This document shows positions 35,000-48,029 of a stretch of DNA of 64,000 nucleotides, piece by piece. The notes beneath the pieces are model-generated. The model saw nothing but the letters and a program-made list of their open reading frames with translations, had not been told where the DNA came from and did not search any database. The first letter of the stretch is position 1; each line of letters begins with the position of its first letter. The stretch lies in contig CM114274.1 of the NCBI GenBank assembly GCA_050084515.1, forward strand, positions 34,658,001-34,722,000. The letters run 5' to 3'. The translations under genes and the position numbers were made by a program. Source of the stretch: Blasia pusilla (lineage: Eukaryota; Marchantiophyta; Marchantiopsida; Blasiales).

Positions 35000-37900
35000 A
35001 GTTTTATTAAATTTTTGTATTTATTTATTAGTATTGGAAAGCACTCTTTTAATTTTTAAACATTTGACTCAAAATGATCAAAAGGATGGCTTGCCTTTCC
35101 ATCAATAAGATATTTTGAAATTGATTTAAGATCAATTGATTTTTTAGGAATTAGTTAAATGATTAGTCATGGGGAAATAAAATAGTTAATTTAAATTATC
35201 TTGCGCATTGTTCGGATGTCCACTAATACTTTTTAAAGCTTGTGTCGCTCCTCATAATTTAGGGTCAAAATTATTTTATTAAGTTTAAGACTTAAAAAGA
35301 CTAGCAAGAGGCCCAATGCTACTACTAGGTACCTTCCATATTTTTCCCTTTTAGTAGTTCATGTTCTTTCATTTTACAACACCATGTCATGACATCCTTG
35401 TCCATGGAATTATTCTTAGTGTGACACCTCCACATCTTCCCGAGGCTTCAAAGTCCTTAAACTCTAATTTTTGTCTCCTCTAATCTCATGAGATGTCGAC
35501 CACTGATGAACCTACAATGTTAGTAGAAATTTGTATGGATGCTAGAGGAGGTCCAATCTTGCATAAACAAAAGTCCATGTACATTCAAAATCCACTCTAG
35601 ACATAACAAGTATAAACCTACTTTTTTCGAAGAGAATAGTAAGTTCCTTCCTTTTCAAGAAGGGCTTCACTTCTCATATAGCATAAGAACCCTAAAAATT
35701 AACCCTCCTTTCCTTGTATTATAGTATAGATAAGGAGTGGAGTAGCTCATCTCAAGATCAAAGTTCAAAATTTAGCAAAATCAAGTGGAATGATTTTAGG
35801 TTACATATTTGGAGATAGAGCAAGGAGAGCTAGAGCACCAAATTAATTTGGTGCTTATAGTAGGCGTAGTAAGAAAATGCTTACGAAACTTAAACTAGAG
35901 GGAAGAGGAGGATGTGGTCCTCTTTTCGACGGTTTGGATGCATTGTTGTAACCCTAATGGGAAATGCCTTAGATGTCCCATTTTGTTATACAATGAAGTG
36001 TTGTAACTCAAAGTTATTGAAGTCATTGTAATGCTACTTGGAACAATCCTATTAGGGCTGCTCAAAGCTCAACTGTAGGAGCTCAAGATGGGGATGGAAA
36101 TAAATGTTGCAAGGTACATCTGCCCGATTATGGAGTTCAGATTTGTTAACCAGGTTCAAGTCATTCTCTAACTCAAAATCAGATGACATGAGGACTCATG
36201 ACCATTGTTTTGAGTTACCAACGATAAGTGTTTGTGACTTGCCATTTCCACCCATAGCAATAACCGTAACTCCTATCTATAGGGATGAATGCTTTGCTCT
36301 ATGGTAGAGCTTTGAGCGGTTGTATTGTACTAGTTAGGCAAGACCCCAAGGCCATTAGTTTTGGTTCGGGCCCGCCAATGAGATTAGAGGCTGTTGCGTG
36401 GATTCTAGTTCAAGTACATACATGTCAACTTGGTTTGTGTATTTATGTCTCCACATATTTTATATGGTTATTTGAGGTCCACTCTAGCTAGTAGATACAA
36501 TAATGCCAAATTTGAGTTTTTTTTCCAACAATCATGTTTTTGAAATGATATTATTTTTGTTTTCGCCAAAGTTAGGTCCTATGAGCCTTATCCCGTTGTT
36601 TGAAAATGGAGAGATATGATTCATAAAAAGACAGAAAATTTCTTTCAAAAGTTAGTAATCACTCTTGAATGAAATTTTCAAGGTCTCACCAAAATTTCTA
36701 CAACAAGAAAGGACTAGGAAAACTGATGTTATTGCTATTTTAAGCACAAATAACCAAATTTTCATAGTAATCAAGGAGTTTTCCAGAAAATAGAAAGTTT
36801 GAGGTCGCAAGGACCTTGTTTGCGTGGGATGAGGCTCTCTAAGGAGGATTCATTTTTCCTCTTTTGTCTGATTGTGGCTTCGGAGTTTGTTATCTCTTCA
36901 AGTGCCCCCTTTTTATAACTTTCATTGCTTTTCGCAACTGCTTTTATCCATGTTTTACCAAAAACTTGTGGCACTTGCAAATGGAATTTTCCAAATTTAG
37001 GGCCTATTGATTAGTAAAAAATTGGAAACTCAAAATTTTATATTTTCCAAGAAGTTAGCATGTTTCAAGAAAAAATCAAATATCATGTGATATAGAGAAA
37101 TAGAGAAAATATTAACAAATGTATAGAACATGCTTTAAAATTGTGCTATTTTTTATCACCACATATACCTCGATCATCTACTTAACTACATGCATAAATG
37201 GCCAACTACATACATATTAAAGGCTAGCGCTAGCAATCAGTGGTCAGCATGTTGCCTCCCCCCATGAGTGCACGGGTTGTTGTTGGCAGTAATCGATGGT
37301 GCTCTTTTGCTCACCCACATTGGATATTGAGCAGTGCCCATATCCATCATGCTAAAGGGACTTGCATATAGAAGTCATATCCACTTGAGCTAGGGCCCTC
37401 TATGCACGTCATCCAAAGTGATTATTGACCACGGATGGAACTGTGCTTGATCTAAAGTGCAAGCATGTTGATAGGGTGATGGTAATCAACTCTACCAAAA
37501 TCAATATCCTAGATGTGAAGAGATTACTCCCATGTACCTATCTCCTCATCCCCCTACATCAATTATTCTTGTGGTGTTGGGTCTATGAGATCTTGTCATT
37601 CTTGGTATCCAACTCCTTGTATCACTTATCCTATGGCAAAGAAACTCATCCATAGAGTTGCAAGGTATTGTGCTCCACAAAGTCCCCTCTCCATGGAACA
37701 TTTGATTGATTGGCATAATTTTCTTCTCTACAACTTTAGCTCCACTAGAATGGGCCATACTCCACTATGGGATAAAAATGTTAATAAGTAATAATGAATG
37801 GATCCCATAATTGTTTCTTAAGCTTGAATACTTACACTTAGAAGGACTAACATAACATTGCATGCATTCTCACATCCCAAGCATCTCATCCATCATACAA

Positions 37901-39119
37901 ATTTATGCTCTTGCGCTAGTGTAGAGGTTTGTATGTCATGCATGTGCTCAACGGTGGAATACTCTTTGTTTTGGGTGTACCGTCACACAACAAGAAAATG
38001 GAATCGTAAACACCAAATTTTACTATGGAAAAGGACAATGTATTTTTTCAAACATAGGCAATATCAGACATAAGCATAAATGCATGTATAAATAAACCCC
38101 TCCAAGCTATCCTTGCCAAAATTTTTGACGTCCTAAATAGTGGGGACACATGATTGAACTATACAACACAAGTAATCCAATAGTTTTCTTGCCACATCAT
38201 CGACCTTCTCAAATTCCCTCTCTATAGTCTAGCTCCACAATAATGCCTCATATCCTCCTAGTGGCGTCATTCATGCCTTGAGTCATATGGCTTGCTCCTC
38301 AACATCAGTTGATGTCTTGTCCACCAATTTTCTTGCTTTGATAATAATCTTGTGGCGTTGGTTGGATGTAGGTTTTTTGAGGGAGCTCGTAATACTTGCC
38401 TCTGACCAAAGACAACGAGCCATTCAAAAAATCATCCTAATTGGCTACAATGATAGTATGTTAATATGTGTTGTCATCCTATCCATGTCATGTTGTATGG
38501 TGGAAATAGATAGGCGATAGTGGCACACCCTACAAACCTCGGCTCGTAACATGAAACCAAAATCTAGTCCATTGGGGTAGCATGTATTGGTGGAGAATAT
38601 TGTGGGTTGCATCAAAGTTTTCCTTGGTCAAGGGATGGTTACAATAGGTGCTACCACTTTAGCTAGTCCCTCAAGAGTCAATAGGCAGGGTTTTCTTCTG
38701 CCTCTAGTCGACCTAACATGTGTGTCAAGGTTGCATCCACCACTGGTTACTCAATGCTTAGACCTGCCTATCAATGTTGGTAGCTTTCACATTCAATATG
38801 ACATTAAGATATTGATGGAATATATCCTTGGTCTACAGTATGAAAGCCCTCACTCAACCCCTAGTAAATGATCGTCCCTTGCTTAAATCCCCAATGCACT
38901 TATACCCTCTCCATAATTAACATGGAAAAAAGGCTCTCTAGCTAAGAAAAAATCTCAATGCATTGAGTCTTCAAGGTCATTACCTCTTACCTTGGAATTC
39001 ATGTTAAGAAATGGATTCAAGATAATTTTATTATTAAATTTCCCTCTAAGAGAATTTTTTTCACAAACCTTGTTTCCACAAACTCTTGAGTATGCAGTTG
39101 TGTCGTGCACCAGACGTAA
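35000..39119. other. AT-rich repeat desert, no supported gene
   Basis: Only short ORFs without motifs. 35301-35730 has ACTAG and AGA|T boundaries like a minus-strand Helitron of 430 bp but lacks a clear subterminal hairpin. The remainder is AT-rich and probably decayed transposon DNA. Confidence 0.5.
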
Positions 39120-39352
39120 TCTATATTAGTATGGGAGAGTGCCTTCTTGATTTGCGAACACCTCTCTGCTTGACATGTGGCAATTGGGCAGCAAGAAAAT
39201 GTTTCAGATGCTATGGGCAGCAAGAAAAATATGAATTTATGTGCAGCATCATTAATCTCTTCCCTCTAGCATCATTAATCTCTTCCCTCTATGGGCTATA
39301 CACTAGCTCTTCAAACATTTTTTAATTTCCCGTGCATCGCATGAGCACCTTA
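39120..39352 (+). mobile_element. Helitron copy, first of a head-to-tail pair
   Basis: Starts A|TCTATATTAGTATGGGAGAG and runs through GTGCCTTCTTGATTTGC, the ATCATTAATCTCTTCC block (duplicated locally at about 39248-39293) and the terminal CCCGTGCATCGCATGAGCAC. Its CTAG end is missing, because the next element begins right after CACCTTA. Confidence 0.75.
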
Positions 39353-39568
39353 TCCATATTATTATGGGAGAGTGCCTTCTTGATTTGCAAACACCTCTCC
39401 GCTTGACACGTTGCAACTGGGTAGCAAGAAAATATTTCACATTTGGTGAGCAATAAGAAAAAAATTTGAATTTATGTGCACCATCATTAATCTTTTCCAT
39501 TCATGGGCTATACACTAACTCTGCAAACACTTTTTCATTTCTCGTGCATTGCACGGACACATTACTAG
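39353..39568 (+). mobile_element. Helitron copy, second of a head-to-tail pair, 216 bp
   Basis: Starts TCCATATTATTATGGGAGAG and ends CGTGCATTGCACGGACACAT then TACTAG|T. The GTGCATTGCAC hairpin lies about 13 bases before CTAG. Same family and orientation as the copy before it, and collinear with 47329-47546. Confidence 0.82.
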
Positions 39569-39839
39569 TGCATTCTAAAAGAGAACTTCAGTTTTCCTTA
39601 TCATCAAGATATTTTCTTGTGTTCCATTTCCATATGCCAGTCCAAAAAATCTAGGGAAATTTTAATTACTTATTGAAAATTTTCCAAGATCAATAACTTG
39701 ATAAACCCCTAAAATTGTTAATAGACACCTTGATAAATTTTGAACAATCTTATTGGTTGAGAGATCAAACGTGAGAGGTCAAATGATCCTATTCGTTGAG
39801 ATGGCCAAGTGTCAAAAGGAGAGGTATTTGAAAATTAAA

Positions 39840-39865
39840 GGAACACTCTCCCATAATAATATGGA
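39840..39865 (-). mobile_element. Isolated Helitron 5' end
   Basis: Minus-strand reading TCCATATTATTATGGGAGAG matches the 5' end of the family. No matching 3' terminus was found on the left, so it is a fragment or an end-truncated copy. Confidence 0.55.
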
Positions 39866-40096
39866 TAATTTTTTTCTCCTTCTTGGTAAGACAAGTGCCA
39901 ACCATTCTTTGTGCTAAATATCCTCCCTTAATGATGCAAATACCATCAAGTTTGTATGTTTCCCTAGGAAGTATTATGAAAAGGGGCATTTCTTACTTTT
40001 CCTTTCATATATCAAGAGGGTTCTTATGTCAAGAATTTCAAACCTACCCATTTTTGCGAGTAGAAAGCAAGATTCATGAGGGGCTTGTGGAGAACA

Positions 40097-41197
40097 CTTG
40101 ACAACCACGCTCACAGAGAGTTGCAAATTTTCAATTGTTTCAGAAGAGCTCAAAGATTAAGATATGATTGGAAACAAGCAGCAAAATTTGATTCTCTGAT
40201 CACTCTATATATAATTTTCCACCAGAGACGACCTTGGTTTCAACTTTCAACCACACATTTTGCGTTGGAAAACTACGAGCGCAACTGAATACTTCAATTC
40301 AGTGCTCATCCAAGGTTCACGCATGGTGGCATTGTAAGAGGCAAGCGCATGGTGGCTCCATGGAGAAGCATAGGATTGCAGCGGAGGTGGAAGAAGATAT
40401 TTTTTGGGTGCATTTGGTCGCAAATATCTCTCATTCACGACTAAATCTGATTCACCCCACGACCAAATATGAAGAGAGAGAGAGGTCAGGGGCTTACCTG
40501 AATCGGCGTGAAAACTAGAGGGCGGATAACAATAAGCCGACCAATGGCTAACCAAATTCAATAATAAGTCGAAAAGATAGACACACACGGACGATTCCAA
40601 AGCAGCGCAGTTCGTCCGTCCAGTCTAGTGGTTGTGCAATTGAGAAAAAATGCCTCGAGCTATTCGGGAAAAACTATACAGAGGATTGATGAAGCTTTCT
40701 CGATCATCAAACCTCCACACAACCTGCCCGCAACCTGCTTGCAAGCTCCTTGTTCGAATGTCGGCTGCTCGTCTTTCCTTCGAAGGTTTTCCAAAAATCT
40801 AAACCCAAACTTGGTTCAAGCCTACTCGACAGAAATAGTGGGAAAATGGTTAACGGGATAAACCATTTTCAAAAAAAAGATATTTTTCCCCTGTAAATTT
40901 CCCTGCAAATAATCAAAAAATTTCCTACCTACGGAGGAAAATTAAATTTGAAATAAATGTAGATATATTTTATGCAAACATGTATTATATATATTTTGTG
41001 AGTATTAACCCTATCTTATGTGAACATCTTCCATGGAAAGGCAACTAAATAAAGATCCTATTGTTCTTTTAAGAGTGTCGTGGAATAAATTGAATCTTAT
41101 TGTTCTTCCACAAAACTTAATAAGTCTTCCAAGGGACGCAATTAAAAAACCCCTTACTTTGTCGCACGTGATGGAGCATATTTGTGAAAGTGAGATC
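40097..41197. repeat. Long dispersed repeat, left copy (inverted relative to 51537-52743)
   Basis: About 1.1 kb matching the reverse complement of 51537-52743, from CTTGACAACC at the outer edge to AAGTGAGA at the inner edge. The minus-strand frame includes ITCDKVRGFLIASLGRL and KFCGRTI (41217-41011), also found in the right copy. The outer flanks show no 9-bp or other target duplication, so whether the pair are terminal repeats of one element is open. Confidence 0.85.
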
Positions 41198-42463
41198 CCC
41201 GAGGTTAGAAATATCAAAATAATATGTTATCTCAATACTATTATAGATTTCCTCGTATCTTCTTTCATTTGTGCTATATGTTACTATTAGGGTTTTTCAT
41301 TATTATCGAAGAAATTAAAATCCAAAATTATTTTGCAAAATATGGCCATACAATAGATTTTTGAAATAGGATACTTTTTATTGTTAGAATTAATTTTCCT
41401 ATAATTATTTAACTTGTTCATTTTAAGAGTTTATGAAACATATTATGTGCTACTATTGTTAGAAGCCTTTTTCTCCTAGTCACATTTTTGTTGTATAGTG
41501 GATGCTTGTTTAGGTTGATAATATTTTCTTATAAGAGTTGAGTAGATCACTTTCACTCTTCCAATTCTTTCTTTATTTTTTCCCCTCTTATCATAGAATT
41601 TTTCAATATCAAAGCCTTTATCCATGTTTACTCATCTTCCTCATTATTTTTATGTGATAATGTCACATCCATCTAGATCATATAGTGTTTGGTAAACTAC
41701 AATCTAAGATGCCTATTAATCATCAATGTATAGATTTCACATCATTGTTTTAACATGGATTAGATAACACTATCAATAGAAGACAATGATGGATAGGGGA
41801 ACATGTCCCATCAAAATTATAACCAATATTATCTCATAAGAGATATAGATCTTTGTATAAACATTTAAATTTTTTCATTTCCTACTTGGAAGTTTTATCT
41901 ATTTTCAATCGTAACAATTTTCATCAAAAATCATTTATTGTATTTTATTAAAAAATTATCTGTTTTTTTTCCAAATTTAATCTCTGTGCATCAACCTAGT
42001 TTGAACTTTCAAGTCATTAGTGCCCCATGGATTTTTCAACTCTATTTCATGGCATAGAAGTACCACGAATGTAAACTTCAAGAATACAATAGGGCATCTT
42101 TGAAGAAAATACCCTGCATGCCCAACGTCTTTTGTTAAAAGTTGGAAAAAGTCAAAAGTAGCATATTAATTTTTTCATTAAAATTTACTTAGAATTTATC
42201 TTAATGAAAAAAATCTTCAAAACTTGCTTATATATTTTATGATTTAAGTTTGAAATCGACTTCCCGTCCCAAAAAAATCATGAAAAAATGGAAATTACTT
42301 TCTTTGAGTGTGCTCATCCACTCAAGAAACAAATTGTTTTTACTACTTCACTTTTACATTCGTTAGAGATCCTCTTGCAATTAGTCAAGTTTTCTTAGTT
42401 GCCTTTGATATCATTCCTGCCGTTGGTGAGGTTAAATTCTAAATACTTCCCCATGATATTGTA
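41198..42463. other. AT-rich spacer inside the inverted-repeat interval
   Basis: No ORF with recognisable motifs. Long A/T runs. Confidence 0.5.
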
Positions 42464-42662
42464 CTAGTTAGGACCTGTGAGGGGATTGTGCGATGCACGG
42501 TCCACTCCATGATCCCTAACGCCTCGTTACTCGAATGTCCCCCAACCCCTACCCCTACCCCTCCCCGTACCCCCTCCCCCTACACATGCCACAATTCTAA
42601 AGACACCTGACCAATTCTCTCATGTCGCCATCTGAAAACCGCTCCTCTGCTAATAGTATAGA
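42464..42662 (-). mobile_element. GC-richer Helitron, 199 bp
   Basis: On the minus strand it starts TCTATACTATTAGCAGAGGA and ends ...CAGGTCCTAACTAG between A and T. A GTGCATCGCAC hairpin lies about 22 bases before the end. Its body is C-rich on the plus strand (CCCCTACCCCTACCCCTCC), unlike the other copies, so it is a separate subfamily. Confidence 0.72.
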
Positions 42663-42959
42663 TTTCTTCACCCATAACTAAATGTGGCTACATGCTCCCA
42701 ACTCTCCAAGTGCCCCTCTCCTTGTAGTTAAGATGAGTTCTTCCTATGTGCAACCCTCCTTATCAACAAATTTTTTATTCTTTTTCTTTCCATTAAAGTT
42801 TTTTTTTTCTCCATCTAACCTATCCACGTGCCCTCCATTTATGGGTAATAATTAATTTCTCACCCCAAAAGGTTTTTCTTAATGCATGGCATGTAAATAT
42901 TTCCTCCACGGACCTTTAAACCCTTTTTTCCCCATGATGGGCCTTTTTCCCCATAAAGC

Positions 42960-43420
42960 AGGGCAATTATGGGTGCGAATCTGAGACGCCATGATAGGCC
43001 ATACGACTCCGTGGCCACCACCTAAAGACGAAAAGATCGAATCCTCCGGCAGCAGCGGCAGTTGGCGGGGGAATATTTGGTTGGCTGTACGGGCCTCCTC
43101 GGGTTAACTAACCCGAGGAGGTCAAAATCTTTTAAAAGTTGTACTCGGAACGGCCGTCTGCGCCGTTTCCGCGCTCCCGCCGTTGGCAACGGCGCCTCCG
43201 ACTTTCTACGTGAGCGAAGCGCGCGCTCTGGCGGACGTAAGTCGGACCCCGTCGCTTCATGTCAGTTGCTGTGAGTGGACGGAAAGTGGCCTTCGCTTCA
43301 AAAGCGAAGTTCGCGACTTTGTCCGGCGCTTCGCTTTTGCCTATCAACAATTATCTCGACGCATGTGCACCATGCAAATATTGAATGCAAAAGGAAAATG
43401 GTAACAAAAGACGCGTATTG
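42960..43420. other. CG-rich island in AT-rich DNA
   Basis: About 450 bases with many CG dinucleotides and short frames on both strands, none recognisable. It contains the palindrome at 43094-43121 and a CTTCGCTT/AAGCGAAG hairpin near 43291-43309. It could be a captured gene fragment or a promoter remnant. No splice structure could be built. Confidence 0.4.
43094..43121. repeat. Near-perfect palindrome, 13-bp arms
   Basis: CCTCCTCGGGTTA at 43094-43106 and TAACCCGAGGAGG at 43109-43121, with a two-base centre. Confidence 0.95.
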
Positions 43421-43589
43421 TTAGACACATGGAACAAAGGATGTGTCCAGCAAGACAGGTACCAAGGCTAACAAGGTAGAAATAGGGTACAAGACGAGGC
43501 TAACAAGGTCGAAATAGGTGTCATGACGTTAAGAAAAACACTTATTTCTTAATGTTCCCTTTTGTATTCTCTTTTGCCTAGTGTCTATT

Positions 43590-43717
43590 CGTCCCAGGGT
43601 TAGAAGTGGGTTGTAATTCAAGAGGGTTTCATGCAAAACAACTTGCACTGCAAGGCGGTCGAACTCAGGACCTGCATCTATGTAGTGAGCATGTTTCGTT
43701 GTCAAGATCCTTTTACC
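43590..43717 (-). mobile_element. tRNA-like SINE candidate, minus strand
   Basis: Read on the minus strand it has an A-box-like TGTGGTAAAAGG, then CATGCTCACTACATAGATGC, then a B-box-like CCTGAGTTCGACC, followed by a tail shared with the plus-strand copy at 43776-43905 (CTTGAATTACAACCCACTTC). This order is that of a tRNA-derived SINE head and body. The A box is more distant on the minus strand and may extend to about 43735. Confidence 0.5.
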
Positions 43718-43775
43718 ACAAGTTAAGCGAGTAAGTAATTTATTAGTACCCTTCATAACAGGCAGGAGACTATGG

Positions 43776-43905
43776 TGGAATGGAGGACGTGCTCACTACA
43801 GAGATGCACCTCCCGAGTTTGAGTCTCTTGGAATGCAGCTTGTTTTGCATGAGCCCCTCTTGAATTACAATCCACTTCCAACCCCTGTCTCACTAACCCG
43901 ATGAT
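43776..43905 (+). mobile_element. tRNA-like SINE candidate, plus strand
   Basis: TGGTGGAATGGA (A-box-like), GTGCTCACTACAGAGATGCA, GAGTTTGAGTCTC at 43815-43827 (B-box-like), then a body matching the inverted neighbour. The two copies form a snap-back of about 110 bases per arm. Confidence 0.5.
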
Positions 43906-44242
43906 GAATAGGTGTGAGGATCTTTCGTTAACATTATAACACCTATGGAGTTTGGGGTTTTAAGGAAAATATACGAAAGAAGGTATTCCCAACTTCTTTT
44001 CTTATATCTTTCAGAAATTCTTTTTAAGAATACTACACATGCAGTTTCAATGGCGATAGATTCTCCACCTAAACAAACCTTTACATTAGCCTACTAGTGT
44101 TACCATGCCTTTTTGTTTCACTTAAGTCGATGAATAGGCATCACATGTTACTATTGCTTTATGTCGTCCTTCAAAGTTGACTTTGGGATAGCCCAATTCA
44201 TGAGCATAAGACAATAGCAAACATATATGTGTTATGTGTGAA

Positions 44243-44431
44243 CTGGAGTAAGCCCGTGTAATGCAGGGTTTAAATTACCTCTTATAATTAACTCTCAAAA
44301 TTCTCAAATATCATTTTAAATCAATTTTGAATGATCCAATTGGTTCAAACGGCGAAAAATCCTATTGAATTAAACTGTCAAGAGGAAATGAGTTTGCAAA
44401 ATGAAGGGGCACTATTCAATAATAATATTGA
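44243..44431 (-). mobile_element. Degraded Helitron copy
   Basis: Minus-strand start TCAATATTATTATTGAATAG followed by GTGCCCC. At the other end CCCTGCATTACACGGGCTTAC resembles the family 3' hairpin, but CTAG has become CCAG. Confidence 0.55.
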
Positions 44432-47328
44432 TAAGAGAAATTTTCTCCAATTCATTTTGAGAAAATTTCAATGTCTTTTCACGTTCTCCTTTTTTAAATT
44501 AGCTCTTCATTTTAAAGTTTCACTCCATGCTCCCCTTTTTTACTTAGAAAACTATCCATCCTATCCCTAGACCTCGTATTTGGGCTAGCAGGGAACCTAA
44601 TTAATATCACCCCTTCTCTACCTCCCTATTTGGGAAAACCTTCCACCCCTCCCTTCCTCATGCCCTTAAATCCCTCTTAAACATGTTTATCTCTTCATCT
44701 ATTGCCTTTCACTTTCGTGTTAAACTTGATATTTGACTATTGTATTGCATACTTGCTCATGCAAGCTATAATAGGGCATCTCAATCATCTTATTAGATGT
44801 ACTACATCCCTACTCCCATGGTACCATAGATTTCTATTTTTATTTTTCCTCAAAATAAACTCATTCATTTTTTTGTGTACGATCTTTCTTACGATTAGTC
44901 ACAAGCATGTGGATGCTCATAAGGCCTCGAGTATTGTTGAGGCCCTATAGCACCGTTGCTAAGGCCACTCTCAAGGTGTTGCATAAATTGACTATCTAGT
45001 AAATTTTTTCAAAAAATAATATAATATTCAATCCCAGAGATTCTATTTAACATCTCATCATTGAAATGACACCTTTTGTTTGCCAATATGGAAATAGAAT
45101 ATTCCATATTTTTTTCAAAAAAACCATGGTGGCAATTTCTAATCCAAATCGCATGCAAACTCCAGTTGACCCCTCTAAGGCTTTGACACTATCTCGCCCT
45201 ACGCCTCACATGGTCATGCGCATGTTTCCCACCTTTCTTTAGGTGGACACCTCTAAGAGCCATACCCTGCGCTTTCCTCACCTTCTCAACTTTCAACCCT
45301 TTCCTTTTGAGATTCTCTATTAGAATTTCCAAGAATCCGTGAATACGGGTACACCAAATCTGATATTGTGGATATAGAAGACCTTATACTAACCATCATT
45401 ACATGGAGGACTATTCACCACTCAAGGTCACATCGAGTGGTGAATAGGTTGCAATATGTTTAAGAACACTTGCTGATTTTCCTAAGAGGAAAATTTTATC
45501 CTTTAAAAAAAATTAAGGATGTTTAAGATTGCACATAAAAAATCAAAACTTTCACATCCACTTATAATCCTCACAGTTCTTTTATTAACCCAATAGTATA
45601 TATAATAATAGGTTCCTCTGTGAAAAATAAAATTTTTTAAATAAAGAGTTTTGAGTTATATTGCACCATTTTTTGTTTCTAAAAAGCTAACACGATTAAA
45701 AAATTTGGACCCTTGAAATACCCATGGAAATTAGGGACACCAAAACCATACTTGGCTAATGTGGTCTTGGTGTTCTAAACCCTATCCAATATTATTCCTT
45801 ACTAGTTCCTATAAATATTAGGGGGTTTCAAAGATCTTCCTATTCGAGAAATCTTGTTCATGTGGAACTCTCTAAACAAAGTTTTTTTTTTTCCAGTTGG
45901 AAATGAGTAGCTCCCCAACTTCTCGTTTTAACGCTCATGGGGAAGCTCCGAATTTCCACTTCCCTTTGACTCCCAATTTCTTCTACTCTACTTGATCATT
46001 TTTCTCGGTTCACTCGCTCTGCAATATTACAAAAGTCATGCCCCTCCTCCTCTGAAAGTAAATCAGGTCACTCTCCTAATCTAATCCCTCCACACGGGCA
46101 GATCTGAATAGGAATATGAGGTATCTTTGAAAGGCCATATCAGGTCTGGTTTAGCATACGACCGGTTCCTCCCAAATATTCTTGTTAATTTTGTGTACAA
46201 AATTTCCTTAAGTTTCACGGAAAAATACTATTATAAGCCAAAATAGGGCCACAACTATCAACAAACTCGAAACTTTTGTAATAAAGCATTTTCCCGTGTG
46301 TCATTGATCACTCAAATCACTTTCAACTATAACTAAACTATAAAATACAAAATTCAAGGATGAAAACCCTCCTTAATAACAAGATTACTTAGATGATCAT
46401 CAAGGCTCAAGACCCAAGACTTAGAATCCAACTATAAAACCCGTGCGGTAGTCTATAAGCTCAAGTGACTTTTTTCTCTCTCTTCTTCCACATCTCAATA
46501 GCAATCGCTCTGAAAACCAATTGAGGCACTAAGCTTATCTTCTCAAGTCTCCAAAATCCCCAAGATGAGAGCAATTTTTCCCTCAAACTCTTCCTTGATC
46601 TCTCTTGACTTCAAACACTTTCAATCAATAATCAAACTTGTCTACAATACCCCTACGCACTTTAGCTTGCTTTCTGAGACTTGTAGAAACTATCTCAATA
46701 AGATTCAATTCTAAAAGAAGACATGTCTTCCCAACTTTCCAATGTTTCCTTAATCTCTCGCGCTCACAAATAGAACTCTCAAATAGCTCCAAAATCTCTT
46801 CTTCAACTTTCTATTGCAACATTCTTATACCCCCTTTCATTTTGCAATTCTTCTCATACTCTCTGTCCTTTTTATCGCGTTCTGAAACCTAGCATTGTGG
46901 AAGCGTCTTCTTCTTGGCTCTCTAATGTGGCCTTGATTCCCCCAAACGCGTCATATTTGCTCCTCCCAAACGGTTTTAACTCTTCCTTAATATATCCTTC
47001 CAAATCACTTATAAGGAGCTTTTGCCATTTGGCTACTTTTGAATGGTAAAGACTTTTCTATTCATCTTTGGTCAATCTTAATACCTTTCCAATTTAAATC
47101 AAGGTATTATATTCTCTTTCTTTGAGATCTACTCTCGACCAAATTTTTACCAAGATTTTTTGGTCGTCGATAGGATTCCAAGGGCAATGTTACATTTTGG
47201 ACAAAACTTCCCATGATTAACCTTCACCTTCTGTCTTATTTCCTTTTTAACTTTAGAAGTCTTCTTTTATACTTTAGAGTACAACCTTCATATATTTTTT
47301 CAACTAGCACTGATAATTTTACCATAAG
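44432..47328. other. AT-rich spacer, no supported gene
   Basis: 2.9 kb of C/T-rich and AT-rich DNA with short hydrophobic ORFs but no motifs. Nothing assignable. Confidence 0.5.
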
Positions 47329-47546
47329 TCTATATTATTATTGGAGAGTGCCTTCTTTATCTGCAAACACCTTTCTGCATCACACGTGGCAACTGGGCAG
47401 AAAAAAAAATTCACATGCTACACGTAGCAGAAAAAATTGAAATTATGTTTAACATCATTAATCTCTTCCTTTCACGGGTTATACACAATATATTACCTCT
47501 TCAAATATTTTTTTATTTCCCGTGTACAGCACGGGCACCTTACTAG
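47329..47546 (+). mobile_element. Helitron copy, 218 bp
   Basis: TCTATATTATTATTGGAGAG at the start. Then comes GTGCCTTCTTTATCTGCAAA and the ATCATTAATCTCTTCC block. The end is CCCGTGTACAGCACGGGCAC then CTTACTAG|T. A CCCGTG...CACGGG hairpin lies close to the end. The 5' flanking base is G rather than the usual A. Confidence 0.8.
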
Positions 47547-48029
47547 TATTACGTAAGATGGATGTCGAATTTTATTATGATTTTCCTTACAAGAATTTTA
47601 AACTTAGATTTCCAAAATTCCAAATCTTGATTTAAAAGATAGACCTCATTATGATTTTAAACTTTTACCCCGCAAAAATTTAGAATATACATATGCACTT
47701 AAAAGGCATGTATATAGGCATGATTTCTCTAATGGATGCGTCTTATTTTCTTGATACGTCGCATAGACTATTTGTATATACTAGTAATATATATTAGTAC
47801 TTGTGTCAACTAATGAGGAACGCTCTTCGGGATTCAAGAGGGTTTGTTCTAACTTCCTACTCTTTTACTTAGGGGGGAATGCCCTCTCTTCCTTTTCTGG
47901 TTTTGTTGAGGCCTTCAGGTTTTGATTCTTTGAATCCTTCTTTTGTATTTCCGATGGGTTTTCCATCACTAGGTTTTATCGAAATGCATCTTTTCTTCCT
48001 CTTTTGCTTATGGAGATAGACAATGCGAC

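Noticed and set aside
35301-35730. 430-bp Helitron-like interval with CTAG and TCTATACTATAAT ends
   Set aside because: The termini fit, but no subterminal hairpin is visible and there is no match to the other copies, so it is not called.
42541-42586. Telomere-like CCCCTA repeats
   Set aside because: Irregular C-rich units unlike the plant CCCTAAA repeat. They belong to the body of the Helitron at 42464-42662.
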